In this document: positions 1 through 8,726 of the stretch, one piece after another | How positions within the stretch are numbered: the first letter of the stretch is position 1 | Layout: each line of letters opens with the position of its first letter | Source of the DNA: Eubacteriales bacterium | GTDB taxonomy: Bacteria; Bacillota; Clostridia; Lachnospirales; Lachnospiraceae | Assembly (NCBI GenBank): GCA_030536855.1 | Contig: JAUNPK010000011.1 | Span: forward strand, 1-54,584 | Reading direction: 5' to 3' | DNA: 54,584 nt | Position numbers and translations under genes: made by a program | The notes under the pieces: model-generated | Seen by the model: the letters and a program-made list of their open reading frames with translations, nothing else | What the model was told of the DNA's origin: nothing | Databases searched by the model: none

Positions 1-1
1 T

Positions 2-334
2 GATGAGACAACAACAGCTACAACAACTACTGAGGAAACAACAACTCAGCAGGAAACAACTACAATTGAATCTACAACACAGGTAGAAACAACAAGACCT
101 GGTGAAACAGGTGCAGACAGAGAGAAAGTTACACCACCTACAACTACTAAGCCGGGGGAAGTAGGAGCTGATAAGGATGTGATTAAGAAGTCCGGTGAAG
201 TTGCATCAGACGTAGCAAAGACAGGTGATAACTCTAATGTATTTTTATATGTTGGAATTCTTGTAGCTGCAGTTATTATTCTTGGTGTAGTTTTCGTTGT
301 AAACAGAAAAAAGTCTGATAAGGGTGATGAGTAA
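2..334 (+). CDS. C-terminal end of a cell-wall-anchored surface protein (partial)
   Basis: The reading frame is open from the window edge, so only the last 110 residues are seen. They begin with a low-complexity Thr/Glu/Gln-rich stalk (runs of ETTT, TTTE, TTKPG) that looks like a wall-spanning linker. Near the end comes VAKTGDNSN, then a hydrophobic stretch of about 20 residues (FLYVGILVAAVIILGVVF), then a basic tail NRKKSDKGDE. This order of motif, membrane segment and positive charges is the layout of a sortase sorting signal. The motif is a KTGD variant rather than classic LPXTG. The function of the missing ectodomain cannot be told. A hairpin terminator follows at 381-453. Confidence 0.8.
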   Translation, partial: DETTTATTTTEETTTQQETTTIESTTQVETTRPGETGADREKVTPPTTTKPGEVGADKDVIKKSGEVASDVAKTGDNSNVFLYVGILVAAVIILGVVFVVNRKKSDKGDE

Positions 335-380
335 TATAGAATTCTCTTTATTACAGAATTTTTAATAATAAAAAACAGTA

Positions 381-453
381 AAGAGCTGTTGCACTATGAT
401 GTGATTCACTAAGTATGATATGACGTGATTCACTTAGTGTTATAGCTCTTTTT
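381..453 (+). terminator. Rho-independent terminator of the surface-protein gene
   Basis: The 5' arm AAGAGCTGTTGCACT (381-395) pairs with AGTGTTATAGCTCTT (436-450), with G-U wobbles and one mismatch, and is followed by T residues. A second nested stem CACTAAGT/ACTTAGTG lies at 407-414 and 432-439. Confidence 0.7.
396..437 (+). repeat. Imperfect 18-bp tandem repeat inside the terminator
   Basis: ATGATGTGATTCACTAAG (396-413) recurs as ATGACGTGATTCACTTAG (420-437) with two changes. The second copy supplies part of the terminator 3' arm. Confidence 0.6.
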
Positions 454-549
454 GATTTATGAAATTTTCTATGATATAATACCAGATGTATGCCAAAAAT
501 AATATTTAAACCACTAGATACAGTTTATGTGGTTTGGAAAGGGATTACA

Positions 550-1119
550 ATGGAAATAATTCTTGCGTCAGGTTCGCCAAGAAGAAAGGAGCTGTTACAG
601 CAGATTGGTTTAAATTTTACAGTGGTTACAAGTGATGTTGACGAATCTGTCTCAATTACAGACCCTAAAGATTATGTTGCTTTTTTATCATCTCTTAAGG
701 CAGATGCTGTAAGGAAATTAATCGAGAAAAAGAAAAATGATTATGTAGTCATTGGCGCAGATACAATTGTAAGTTATAAGAATCACATTCTTACAAAACC
801 TAAGGATATGGATAATGCCAAAGAGATTCTTAGGGAATTATCGGGAAATACCCATCAGGTATATACGGGAGTTACTCTGGTAACACTTGACACCAGAGTA
901 ACATTTGTGGAAAAGACAGATGTGCAACTGTATGATATGTCTGATGATGAGATAAGTGCTTATGTGGAAACCGGGGATTGTATGGATAAAGCAGGTGCCT
1001 ATGGGATTCAGGGCCGGTTTGCAGCATTTATAAAAGGTATAGAAGGTGATTATAATAATGTTGTGGGATTACCTGTTTCAAGAGTTTATCAGGAATTAAA
1101 GAAAATTAATGCGTTATAG
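550..1119 (+). CDS. maf: Maf-family nucleotide pyrophosphatase
   Basis: Predicted house-cleaning pyrophosphatase that hydrolyses non-canonical or modified nucleoside triphosphates (dTTP/UTP type) in the cytoplasm. The Maf signature is at the N-terminus (ILASGSPRRKELL), followed by the conserved GADTIV and KPKD segments and the GAYGIQG motif near residue 153. The product is 189 residues, the usual size. The frame is open upstream to 490, but ATG 550 is chosen because it starts the Maf fold exactly and AAAGGGA precedes it. The HAD gene follows after 14 bases, so co-transcription is likely. Confidence 0.93.
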   Translation: MEIILASGSPRRKELLQQIGLNFTVVTSDVDESVSITDPKDYVAFLSSLKADAVRKLIEKKKNDYVVIGADTIVSYKNHILTKPKDMDNAKEILRELSGNTHQVYTGVTLVTLDTRVTFVEKTDVQLYDMSDDEISAYVETGDCMDKAGAYGIQGRFAAFIKGIEGDYNNVVGLPVSRVYQELKKINAL

Positions 1120-1133
1120 GAATGGAGGACAGA

Positions 1134-1901
1134 ATGATAAAGTTCATTGCCAGCGATTTGGATGGAACAATACTCCTTAACGGGGCTCAGGCTGTAGATA
1201 AGTCATTGATTGATGTTATAGAAAAGCTTCTGGATAAGGGTGTACTGTTTGCACCTGCAAGTGGAAGACAGATTGTGAGCCTCAAAAGACTGTTTCAGCC
1301 TATCAGTGACAGACTTGTATATATATCAGAGAACGGAGCCTTGATTGAATACCAGGGGAAAGTTATAGGCAAGACAGCTATAGACAGAGATTTGGCTATG
1401 GAAATTCTTGAAGATGTGTATTCTATGCCCAATTGTGAACTTCTCATTTCAGGGCAAGATACAGCTTATATAAAACCAAAGACAAAAGAGTATTATCATA
1501 GAATGACAGAAGTGGTTAATTATGATACAACTCTGATAGATAATTTTAATGATATTAAAGAAGATATTATAAAAATTGCAGTCTGTGATTTATCGGGAAT
1601 ATGTAACTCCAGGGAACATTTTTTTGAAAAATGGAAAGATAAGGCATCTGTTGCAGTATCAGGTGAATTGTATCTGGATTTTACCGAGAAAAGTGTTACA
1701 AAGGGAAAAGGAATAAAGCAGATACAGGAGTATTTTGGTTTATCAGTCCATGAATGTATGGCATTTGGGGATAATTTTAATGATATTACTATGTTGGACA
1801 ATGTTGCAGAGTCTTATGTCATGGAAAATGCCTGTGATGAAGTTAAGAAACACGGAAAGTATATTACTGACCGGGTTGAGAATATATTGCGTAGATTATA
1901 A
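1134..1901 (+). CDS. HAD superfamily hydrolase, Cof type (IIB)
   Basis: Predicted cytosolic phosphatase acting on sugar phosphates or similar small phosphorylated metabolites; substrate not predictable. The nucleophile motif is near the start (SDLDGT, both Asp present). A TSGR-like PASGRQ follows near residue 45, and the late Mg-binding motif GDNFNDITML is near residue 214, as in Cof/YidA proteins with a C2B cap. Length of 255 residues is typical. ATG 1134 is preferred over ATG 1122 because GGAGG lies between the two. It sits between maf and a small conserved gene, all closely spaced. Confidence 0.9.
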   Translation: MIKFIASDLDGTILLNGAQAVDKSLIDVIEKLLDKGVLFAPASGRQIVSLKRLFQPISDRLVYISENGALIEYQGKVIGKTAIDRDLAMEILEDVYSMPNCELLISGQDTAYIKPKTKEYYHRMTEVVNYDTTLIDNFNDIKEDIIKIAVCDLSGICNSREHFFEKWKDKASVAVSGELYLDFTEKSVTKGKGIKQIQEYFGLSVHECMAFGDNFNDITMLDNVAESYVMENACDEVKKHGKYITDRVENILRRL

Positions 1902-1917
1902 GAAACGGAGGAATGTT

Positions 1918-2181
1918 ATGGAAAAACATATTGATGAATGTGCCAGGGTATTCTTAAGAGATCAGAAAAAACTTTTTGATGAGCCTGTGGCTTATGATTT
2001 AGAGGAAGCAAAGGAGTTTCTTGAGGATTGTTTTGCTTCATATTGTAAGAATATAAAGGAATTAAGAGAGCTAATGGATGAGGAAGGTATGGATGTTTCA
2101 GAGCTTTCGGATAAGGAGCTGGAGGAACAGTTAGAGGTGTTCAAATTGGACAATGGTGGATATTTTTTTGTGGAAGCTTAA
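1918..2181 (+). CDS. Small acidic conserved protein of unknown function, rlmH-linked
   Basis: An 87-residue acidic protein, rich in Glu/Asp and Leu, with no signal peptide or membrane segment. ACGGAGG stands 7 bases before ATG 1918, and the gene lies between the HAD hydrolase and rlmH with short gaps, which is good evidence for translation. From memory, related small proteins occur next to rlmH in other Lachnospiraceae and are sometimes labelled 'glyoxalase'; I see no metal-binding pattern or vicinal-oxygen-chelate fold to support that. Mostly helical by composition, with Cys at about residues 8, 38 and 43. An upstream in-frame extension to 1735 overlaps the HAD gene and is rejected. Confidence 0.8.
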   Translation: MEKHIDECARVFLRDQKKLFDEPVAYDLEEAKEFLEDCFASYCKNIKELRELMDEEGMDVSELSDKELEEQLEVFKLDNGGYFFVEA

Positions 2182-2205
2182 GTGCCTGCGGAATGGAGGA
2201 TATTT

Positions 2206-2685
2206 ATGAAAATAACTATCTGCTGTGTGGGAAAGATAAAAGAAAAATTTTATATTCAGGCAATTGAGGAATATTCCAAGAGGCTTTCCCGGTATTGCAA
2301 GCTGGAAGTTAAGGAAGTTCAAGACGAGAAGACACCTGATAATGCCGGAGATAATATGAACAATATTATCAAGGATAAGGAGGGGGAAAGGCTTCTTTCT
2401 AACATACCGGAGGATGCTTATGTGATAGCTCTGGCAATAGAGGGGAAAATGCTGGATTCTATTGAATTGTCCCATCACATCGAAAAGCTGGGAATAAGCG
2501 GTGTCAGCCATATTGTTTTTGTTATAGGAGGTTCTCTGGGACTTTCAAAGCTTATTATGGATAGGGCCGATTATAAACTTAGTTTTTCAAAAATGACATT
2601 TCCTCATCAGTTGATGAGAGTTATACTGTTGGAACAGATTTACAGAAGTTACAGAATTATGAATAATGAGCCATACCATAAGTAA
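2206..2685 (+). CDS. rlmH: 23S rRNA pseudouridine-1915 N3-methyltransferase
   Basis: SPOUT-class enzyme that methylates pseudouridine 1915 in helix 69 of 23S rRNA, using SAM, on assembled 70S ribosomes. The product is 159 residues, the normal RlmH length. The N-terminal KITICCVGKIKEKF, the knot segment VIGGSLGLS and the C-terminal LSFSKMTFPHQLMRVILLEQ match the family, as does the end NNEPYHK. ATG 2206 is preferred over an upstream GTG at 2182 because GGAGG lies 6 bases before it. It belongs to the same forward gene run as maf. Confidence 0.95.
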   Translation: MKITICCVGKIKEKFYIQAIEEYSKRLSRYCKLEVKEVQDEKTPDNAGDNMNNIIKDKEGERLLSNIPEDAYVIALAIEGKMLDSIELSHHIEKLGISGVSHIVFVIGGSLGLSKLIMDRADYKLSFSKMTFPHQLMRVILLEQIYRSYRIMNNEPYHK

Positions 2686-2733
2686 GAAATTGGTTAATTA
2701 TGTGCAGAGAACGTTATCAGAATGGAGTTTAAT

Positions 2734-3729
2734 GTGAAAAGAAAAAAGAAAAGATTATTAATGCTGCTGACGATACTGATTATTGTTACAATTGTATTTT
2801 TGTTTATGAAGTTTTTTAACGGGAAGTTATTTTATCTTTCTACAGGACTTAATAAGCAGACATTAATGAAAGTGGACAATGAGAAAACTTACACATTTGA
2901 GGCAGAAATACTTATGTCGGATGCCAGAAGTCAATATGAGAAAATGTTTGGCACAGGTATTTGGAAAGAACAGATTTCAGGAGAGCCTTTTGAGGAGTAT
3001 ATAAAGGAACAGATAAGGGTAAAGCTTATAAGAGTAAGATGTATGAATAGTCTTGCAAAAGAGAAAGGGATAGTGCTTGGAAGAGAAGAGTCTGATGCTG
3101 TAAAAAATGCATCACGGAAATTTTATTCGAGCTTATCTGACAGCCAGAAAGAAAGCCTTTCTGTCACAGAAGAAAAGCTTAACCAAATGTTTACAGAATT
3201 TGCCATAGCCCAAAAGTTGTATAAGGATATGACTTCACTTATGGATATTGAGGTGAGCTCTGATGATGCCAGGGTTATTAATATTCAGTATATTGTAACA
3301 GATACCAGAGAGCAGATTGAAAAGGCCTATGGTGAAATTACAAATGGAAGTTCATTTTTTACTGTTGCCAAGGAATATAATCCTGATGGTAATTATGAAT
3401 ATGAACTTAAGAAAGGTGAGATGGATTCAGCTTTTGAAACAGCAGCATATAATCTGTCTACAGGTGAGATGAGCGGTATTATAGAGGCAGCTGGTAAATA
3501 CTATATAATCCGATGCACAAGTGATAATGATAAGGCAAAAACAGAGGTAAATAAAACCGCCATGCTTGAGCAGAAGCGCCTTGAAAAATTTAATGAGACT
3601 TTTGGAGAATATGAAGCGGAAAAATATATTGAATGGAACGATTCTTATTGGAATAAACTTTCAATTTCCCAATGTGAAGTACTTCCCTTAAGTTTTGAAG
3701 ATACATTCAACTCTATTTCAATTAATTAG
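2734..3729 (+). CDS. Membrane-anchored peptidylprolyl isomerase (parvulin/PrsA-like)
   Basis: Predicted extracytoplasmic foldase. A basic N-terminus (KRKKKRLLML) leads into one hydrophobic segment of about 20 residues with no lipobox Cys, so it is an uncleaved anchor or signal peptide. A SurA/PrsA-type N-terminal helical part follows. The C-terminal PpiC-like region runs roughly residues 180-265 (NIQYIVTDTREQIEKAY, SSFFTVAKEYN, GKYYIIRC). GTG 2734 is preferred because GGAG lies 6 bases before it; ATG 2722, four codons upstream, overlaps that site and has no clear ribosome binding site. The topoisomerase gene begins 17 bases downstream. Client proteins are unknown. Confidence 0.8.
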   Translation: MKRKKKRLLMLLTILIIVTIVFLFMKFFNGKLFYLSTGLNKQTLMKVDNEKTYTFEAEILMSDARSQYEKMFGTGIWKEQISGEPFEEYIKEQIRVKLIRVRCMNSLAKEKGIVLGREESDAVKNASRKFYSSLSDSQKESLSVTEEKLNQMFTEFAIAQKLYKDMTSLMDIEVSSDDARVINIQYIVTDTREQIEKAYGEITNGSSFFTVAKEYNPDGNYEYELKKGEMDSAFETAAYNLSTGEMSGIIEAAGKYYIIRCTSDNDKAKTEVNKTAMLEQKRLEKFNETFGEYEAEKYIEWNDSYWNKLSISQCEVLPLSFEDTFNSISIN

Positions 3730-3746
3730 TAGTGAGGAGAAAAATA

Positions 3747-5684
3747 ATGGCAAAGTATGATGCTAATAGTATTTCGATACTTGAAGGACTAGAGGCTGTA
3801 AGAAAAAGACCGGGTATGTATATAGGAAGTGTTGGTACTAAGGGTCTGAATCACCTTATATATGAGATTGCAGATAACTCGGTAGACGAACATCTTGCAG
3901 GTTACTGTACACAGATTGATGTAACTCTTAATGATGACGGAACAGCGACAATTAAGGATAACGGACGAGGTATTCCTATCGGAATTCATCCTAAAGCAGG
4001 AATTCCTGCGGTTGAAGTAGTTTTTACTGTACTTCATGCCGGAGGTAAATTTGGCGACGGAGGATATAAAATCTCAGGAGGATTGCATGGTGTTGGTGCA
4101 TCTGTTGTTAACGCACTTTCAGTATGGCTTGAAGTTGAAATCCGGGTTGACGGGGGTGTTTATAAGCAGAGATATGAAAGAGGAAAGGTGGTTGCACCGC
4201 TTGAAAAGATAGGTACATGCAGGAAAAATGATACCGGAACTAAGGTAACATTTTTACCTGATGGCGAAATATTTGAGAAAACCAGATTTAAGGCAGAAGC
4301 AATAAAGAGCCGTCTCCACGAGACAGCCTACTTAAATCCGGGTCTCACAATTAATTTCCAGGACAGACGCAGTGGAAGTGAAGAGTCAATTGTTTATTCT
4401 GAACCGGATGGAATAAAGGCTTATGTAAAAGAACTTAATAATGGTAAGGAAACTGTAACGGATATTGTATATTTTAAGAAGACCGAGGACGGCATTGAGG
4501 TAGAGTGTGCATTTCAGTATGTTAATGAATTTGAGGAAAATATCCTTGGATTTTGTAATAACATTTATACTCAGGAGGGTGGAACTCACATAACCGGATT
4601 TAAGACAAAATTTACCATGATTATAAATCAGTATGCCAGGGAATTGGGTATTCTTAAAGAAAAGGATAATAATTTTACGGGATTGGATGTGCGTAACGGT
4701 ATGACTGCAGTTATTGCGGTAAAGCATCCTGCACCAAGATTTGAGGGTCAGACCAAGACAAAACTGGATAATCCCGATGCCGGTTCTGTTGTCAGCAATA
4801 TAACAAATGATGAGATACAGATGTATTTTGACAGAAATCTTGAGCAGTTAAAGCAGGTTATTGCCTGTGCGGAGAAGTCTGCCAAGATCAGGAAAGCTGA
4901 AGAAAAGGCTAAGACAAATCTTTTGTCAAAACCAAAATTTTCTATTGATTCCAACGGAAAGCTGGCAAATTGTGAAAGTAAAAATCCGTCAGAATGTGAA
5001 CTGTTTATAGTTGAGGGAGATTCTGCCGGTGGTTCGGCAAAAACTGCAAGAAACAGAAAAACTCAGGCAATACTTCCTATCAGGGGTAAAATACTTAACG
5101 TGGAGAAGGCATCAATTGACAAGGTGCTTGCCAATGCAGAAATCAAGACTATGATTAATTCCTTCGGATGCGGATTTCTGGAGGGGTATGGCAATGATTT
5201 TGATATAAGCAAATTAAGATATGATAAGATTATTATTATGACTGATGCGGATGTGGACGGAGCGCATATAGATACCCTTTTATTAACATTTTTCTACAGA
5301 TTTATGCCTGAACTTATAAATCAGGGACATGTATATATTGCAACTCCACCTCTTTATAAGGCAGAGGTTAAGAAAAGTGATAAGAATGGAAAGTCTAAAA
5401 AGGGAGATAGCCAGTATCTTTATGATGATAAGGCTCTGGAAAAGTACAGAGCAGAGCACGCCAGTGGTTCTTTCACACTTCAGCGTTATAAGGGACTGGG
5501 AGAGATGGACCCTGAGCAGTTGTGGGAAACAACACTTAATCCTGAAACAAGAATTTTAAAGCAGGTGGAAATAGAGGATGCCAGAATGGCAACTGAGGTT
5601 ACATCAATGCTTATGGGAAGCGACGTTCTGCCAAGACGTGAGTTTATATATTCTCACGCCAATGAAGCGGAGATTGACGCATAA
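3747..5684 (+). CDS. parE: Type II topoisomerase ATPase subunit (ParE/GyrB family)
   Basis: ATPase and TOPRIM subunit that pairs with the next gene to pass DNA duplexes. The GHKL ATPase segment lies at residues 1-220 (EAVRKRPGMYIGS, DNSVDEHLAG, DNGRGIP, GGLHGVGASVVNAL). The TOPRIM part has EGDSAGGSAK and MTDADVDGAHI, giving the metal-binding Glu and DxD. The C-terminal RYKGLGEMDPEQLWETT is typical. Length is 645 residues. ATG 3747 follows GAGGAG; an upstream start at 3732 adds five residues and is rejected. The location, away from any dnaA/recF cluster, and the partner's lack of a GyrA box suggest topoisomerase IV rather than gyrase, but ParE and GyrB are hard to separate by eye. Confidence 0.9.
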   Translation: MAKYDANSISILEGLEAVRKRPGMYIGSVGTKGLNHLIYEIADNSVDEHLAGYCTQIDVTLNDDGTATIKDNGRGIPIGIHPKAGIPAVEVVFTVLHAGGKFGDGGYKISGGLHGVGASVVNALSVWLEVEIRVDGGVYKQRYERGKVVAPLEKIGTCRKNDTGTKVTFLPDGEIFEKTRFKAEAIKSRLHETAYLNPGLTINFQDRRSGSEESIVYSEPDGIKAYVKELNNGKETVTDIVYFKKTEDGIEVECAFQYVNEFEENILGFCNNIYTQEGGTHITGFKTKFTMIINQYARELGILKEKDNNFTGLDVRNGMTAVIAVKHPAPRFEGQTKTKLDNPDAGSVVSNITNDEIQMYFDRNLEQLKQVIACAEKSAKIRKAEEKAKTNLLSKPKFSIDSNGKLANCESKNPSECELFIVEGDSAGGSAKTARNRKTQAILPIRGKILNVEKASIDKVLANAEIKTMINSFGCGFLEGYGNDFDISKLRYDKIIIMTDADVDGAHIDTLLLTFFYRFMPELINQGHVYIATPPLYKAEVKKSDKNGKSKKGDSQYLYDDKALEKYRAEHASGSFTLQRYKGLGEMDPEQLWETTLNPETRILKQVEIEDARMATEVTSMLMGSDVLPRREFIYSHANEAEIDA

Positions 5685-5717
5685 TTGTTCAATAATAGAT
5701 AAGGAGTTTAAATTACA

Positions 5718-8030
5718 ATGGCAGAAAATATTGTAAAAACAGAATATTCTGAATTGATGCAGAAGTCTTATATAGATTATTCCATGAGTGTTATTACCGC
5801 AAGAGCATTGCCTGATGTAAGAGATGGTTTAAAGCCGGTTCAAAGGCGTGTTCTTTATGCAATGGATCAGCTTGGACTCAACTATGATAAACCACACAGA
5901 AAATCAGCACGTATTGTTGGTGATGCAATGGGTAAATATCATCCTCATGGTGACAGCTCTATATATGAGACACTTGTTGTCCTTTCACAGGATTTTAAGA
6001 AGGGCATGGCACTGGTGGATGGACATGGTAATTTTGGTTCCATTGAAGGTGATGGTGCAGCTGCCATGCGATACACAGAGGCAAAGTTAAAGAAATTCAC
6101 TCAGGACGTTTATCTTGCAGACCTTGATAAGGATGTTGTGGATTTTGTTCCTAACTTTGACGAGACGGAGAGGGAACCTGAGGTCCTTCCTGTAAGAGTT
6201 CCAAATCTTTTGATTAATGGTGCAGACGGTATTGCAGTAGGTATGACAACCAATATTCCTACTCACAATCTGTCAGAGGTTGTGGATGCGGTATGCGCTT
6301 ATATGGACAATGAGGATATTACCACAGAGGAACTTATGGAATATGTTCCCGGACCTGATTTTCCTACAGGTGGAATTGTAATAAACAAGTCAGAGCTTAA
6401 AGATATATATGAAAATGGTACAGGAAAGATAAAACTTAGAGGACGGGTAGAATATGAGCCTGCGTCCAAGAAGGGTGAGAAGGATAAGCTTGTAATTACC
6501 GAGATTCCATATACTATGATTGGAGCCAATATAGGTAAATTTATATCTGATATAGTTGACCTTGTGGAGAGTAAAAAGACAACAGATATAGTTGATGTAT
6601 CTAATGAATCTTCAAAGGAAGGAATCCGTATAGTTCTTGAGTTGAAGAAAAATGCGGATGTAGAGAACTTAAAGAATCTTCTTTACAAGAAGACTAAGCT
6701 TGAGGACACATTTGGTGTAAATATGCTGGCCATAGTGGACGGAAGACCGGAGACGCTTGGACTTAAGAAGATTATAGAACATCATATTAAGTTCCAGTAT
6801 CAGCTTGCTACAAGAAAATACACAACACTTCTTAATAAGGAACTTGCAAATAAGGAAATTAAGGAAGGTTTGATAAGAGCCTGTGATATCATAGATTTGA
6901 TTATTGAGATTCTCAGAGGAAGTTCTAATCTTAAAATGGCGAAGGATTGTCTTATTAACGGTAATGTGGAAGGAATTAAGTTTAAATCTGATTCTTCAAA
7001 AAAGGCTGCATCCAAGCTTGATTTTACGGAAAAACAGGCATCGGCAATTTTAGAGATGCGTCTTTACAAGTTAATAGGCCTGGAGATTCTTTCCCTTCAG
7101 AAGGAATACGAAGAGTGTCTTAAGAGGATTGCTGAGTATGAAAAGATTCTTGGAAACAAGAAAGCCATGGCTAAAGTAATTAAGGCTGACCTTGAAAAAA
7201 TCAAGAAGGAATATGGTGTTGAAAGAAGAACAACAATTGAAGATGCGGAAGTCGCTGTATTTGTGGAAAAAGAAGTTCCTGCTCAGGAAGTTATGTTTAT
7301 AATGGATAGATTCGGTTATGCAAAGACTATCGACATGGCAGCCTATGAGCGTAACAAAGAGACAATTCATAATGAGTTTAAGTATATTTTTTCATGTATG
7401 AATACAGATAAGATTTGTATATTCACTGACAATGGACTTCTTCATCAAATAAAGCTTAAAGATGTTCCTTTCTCAACAAAGTTCAGGGATAAGGGAGTTC
7501 CAATTGATAATTTGGGCAATTATGACAGCAGTGGAGAGCTTATTGTGTACCTGTGTGCTTCTGAGAGAATAAAGAACCAGAAGCTTTTGTTTGTTACTAA
7601 ATTGGGAATGATGAAAATTGTTGATACAGAAGAATTTGATGTATCAAAGAAGACTGTAGCAGCAACTAAGTTGTCAGATAATGATGCAGTAATTGATATA
7701 CTTGAAACAGATGTAAGAGTAGAAAGCTTTTCAAAGTTTAATTATGATGGTACAGTTACGGATGTTGATGAGGTAATTAGTGACAAGAATGTCATAGTTC
7801 AGACTAATGGAGGTGTATTCCTTAAATTCCCGCTTACGGATATTCCTATGAAGAAGAAGGGAGCTGTAGGTGTAAGGGGCATAAAGCTTGCCAAGGACGA
7901 TTATATAGAGGAAGTATTCCTGCTTAATGAGGGAGACGGATTCGAGATGGAATATAAGGGAAAGATAATTGATTTTGGAAAAATGAAATTATCACACAGA
8001 GATACTAAGGGCACTAAGTTACGGGTTTAA
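5718..8030 (+). CDS. parC: Type II topoisomerase cleavage subunit (ParC/GyrA family)
   Basis: DNA-cleaving subunit. The winged-helix part carries the catalytic tyrosine Y119 in AAMRYTE, and the quinolone-pocket residues are S80 and E84 in GDSSIYETL, the same numbers as in E. coli ParC. A tower and coiled-coil region follows, then a C-terminal beta-pinwheel from about residue 500. I find no GyrA box (QRRGGKG-like) in the pinwheel, which argues for decatenating topoisomerase IV over gyrase. The 770-residue length fits either. AAGGAG precedes ATG 5718, and the gene is 33 bases after parE, so the two are an operon. Confidence 0.9.
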   Translation: MAENIVKTEYSELMQKSYIDYSMSVITARALPDVRDGLKPVQRRVLYAMDQLGLNYDKPHRKSARIVGDAMGKYHPHGDSSIYETLVVLSQDFKKGMALVDGHGNFGSIEGDGAAAMRYTEAKLKKFTQDVYLADLDKDVVDFVPNFDETEREPEVLPVRVPNLLINGADGIAVGMTTNIPTHNLSEVVDAVCAYMDNEDITTEELMEYVPGPDFPTGGIVINKSELKDIYENGTGKIKLRGRVEYEPASKKGEKDKLVITEIPYTMIGANIGKFISDIVDLVESKKTTDIVDVSNESSKEGIRIVLELKKNADVENLKNLLYKKTKLEDTFGVNMLAIVDGRPETLGLKKIIEHHIKFQYQLATRKYTTLLNKELANKEIKEGLIRACDIIDLIIEILRGSSNLKMAKDCLINGNVEGIKFKSDSSKKAASKLDFTEKQASAILEMRLYKLIGLEILSLQKEYEECLKRIAEYEKILGNKKAMAKVIKADLEKIKKEYGVERRTTIEDAEVAVFVEKEVPAQEVMFIMDRFGYAKTIDMAAYERNKETIHNEFKYIFSCMNTDKICIFTDNGLLHQIKLKDVPFSTKFRDKGVPIDNLGNYDSSGELIVYLCASERIKNQKLLFVTKLGMMKIVDTEEFDVSKKTVAATKLSDNDAVIDILETDVRVESFSKFNYDGTVTDVDEVISDKNVIVQTNGGVFLKFPLTDIPMKKKGAVGVRGIKLAKDDYIEEVFLLNEGDGFEMEYKGKIIDFGKMKLSHRDTKGTKLRV

Positions 8031-8048
8031 AAGATAAAGCAGGTGTGT

Positions 8049-8726
8049 ATGAGACAGAATGTTAATTTTACAGAGAGAATGGAATTTGTTATTACAATGA
8101 TGGCTTCGGCTGGTATTATGGATGCATATTCTTATATTCAACGAGGGCAGGTTTTTGCTACTGGTCAGACAGGAAATTTTACCTTAATGGCAATACGTAT
8201 TGTTCAAAATAATTGGATGGGATTTCTGTATACGGTATTGGCGGTTGTTGCTTTTTGGATTGGAATTTTCATTTGCTGGCATGTTTTTTATACGATAGGA
8301 AAAGAAAATGATCGACGCTGGAAAAAAATTGTTCTTGTAATAGAATTCATACTTTTGGCAATTGTGGGATTTCTGCCTGACACAATCCCGGATTTCTTTG
8401 TTAATCCTATAATTTCATTGGCTGCAGCATTTCAATTTTGCGCTTTTCGAAAGATGGGAACAAGTGATACTTATGCAAGTGTATTTTGTACAGGAAATAT
8501 GAGAACCTGCGCGGAAAGTTATTATTTGGGACTTATAAAGAAAGATAGAGAAGCATTAAGAAAAGCAAATAGATTTTCTTTAATTTTGATTTCATTTTTT
8601 ATCGGAGCTGTTTTGACAGCAATTTTATGTCATTTCATACAGGAAAAAACAATATGGGCGGTAAATCTGCTATTTATATTTTTGTATTGCTATTCAGGAA
8701 CACTAAATTTCAGAAGACGACGTTGA
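8049..8726 (+). CDS. DUF1275 (YoaK-like) integral membrane protein
   Basis: Predicted six- to seven-helix membrane protein of unknown function. The first helix region has the family features: ASAGIMDAYSYIQRGQVFATGQTGN followed by a hydrophobic stretch, in short the 'G..D...Y......F...QTGN' pattern. A second copy of the motif appears near residue 140 (FCTGNMRT). ATG 8049 is chosen; the upstream GTG 8043 adds only two residues. The last helix ends abruptly as YCYSGTLNFRRRR, and adding one T to the T-run at 8679-8683 would extend it as a hydrophobic helix, so the C-terminus may be frameshifted. The stop codon touches a 77-bp palindrome. Confidence 0.8.
   Translation: MRQNVNFTERMEFVITMMASAGIMDAYSYIQRGQVFATGQTGNFTLMAIRIVQNNWMGFLYTVLAVVAFWIGIFICWHVFYTIGKENDRRWKKIVLVIEFILLAIVGFLPDTIPDFFVNPIISLAAAFQFCAFRKMGTSDTYASVFCTGNMRTCAESYYLGLIKKDREALRKANRFSLILISFFIGAVLTAILCHFIQEKTIWAVNLLFIFLYCYSGTLNFRRRR

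Noticed and set aside
1735-1917. N-terminal extension of the small acidic protein
   Set aside because: Overlaps the HAD gene in another frame; ATG 1918 has a clear ribosome binding site.
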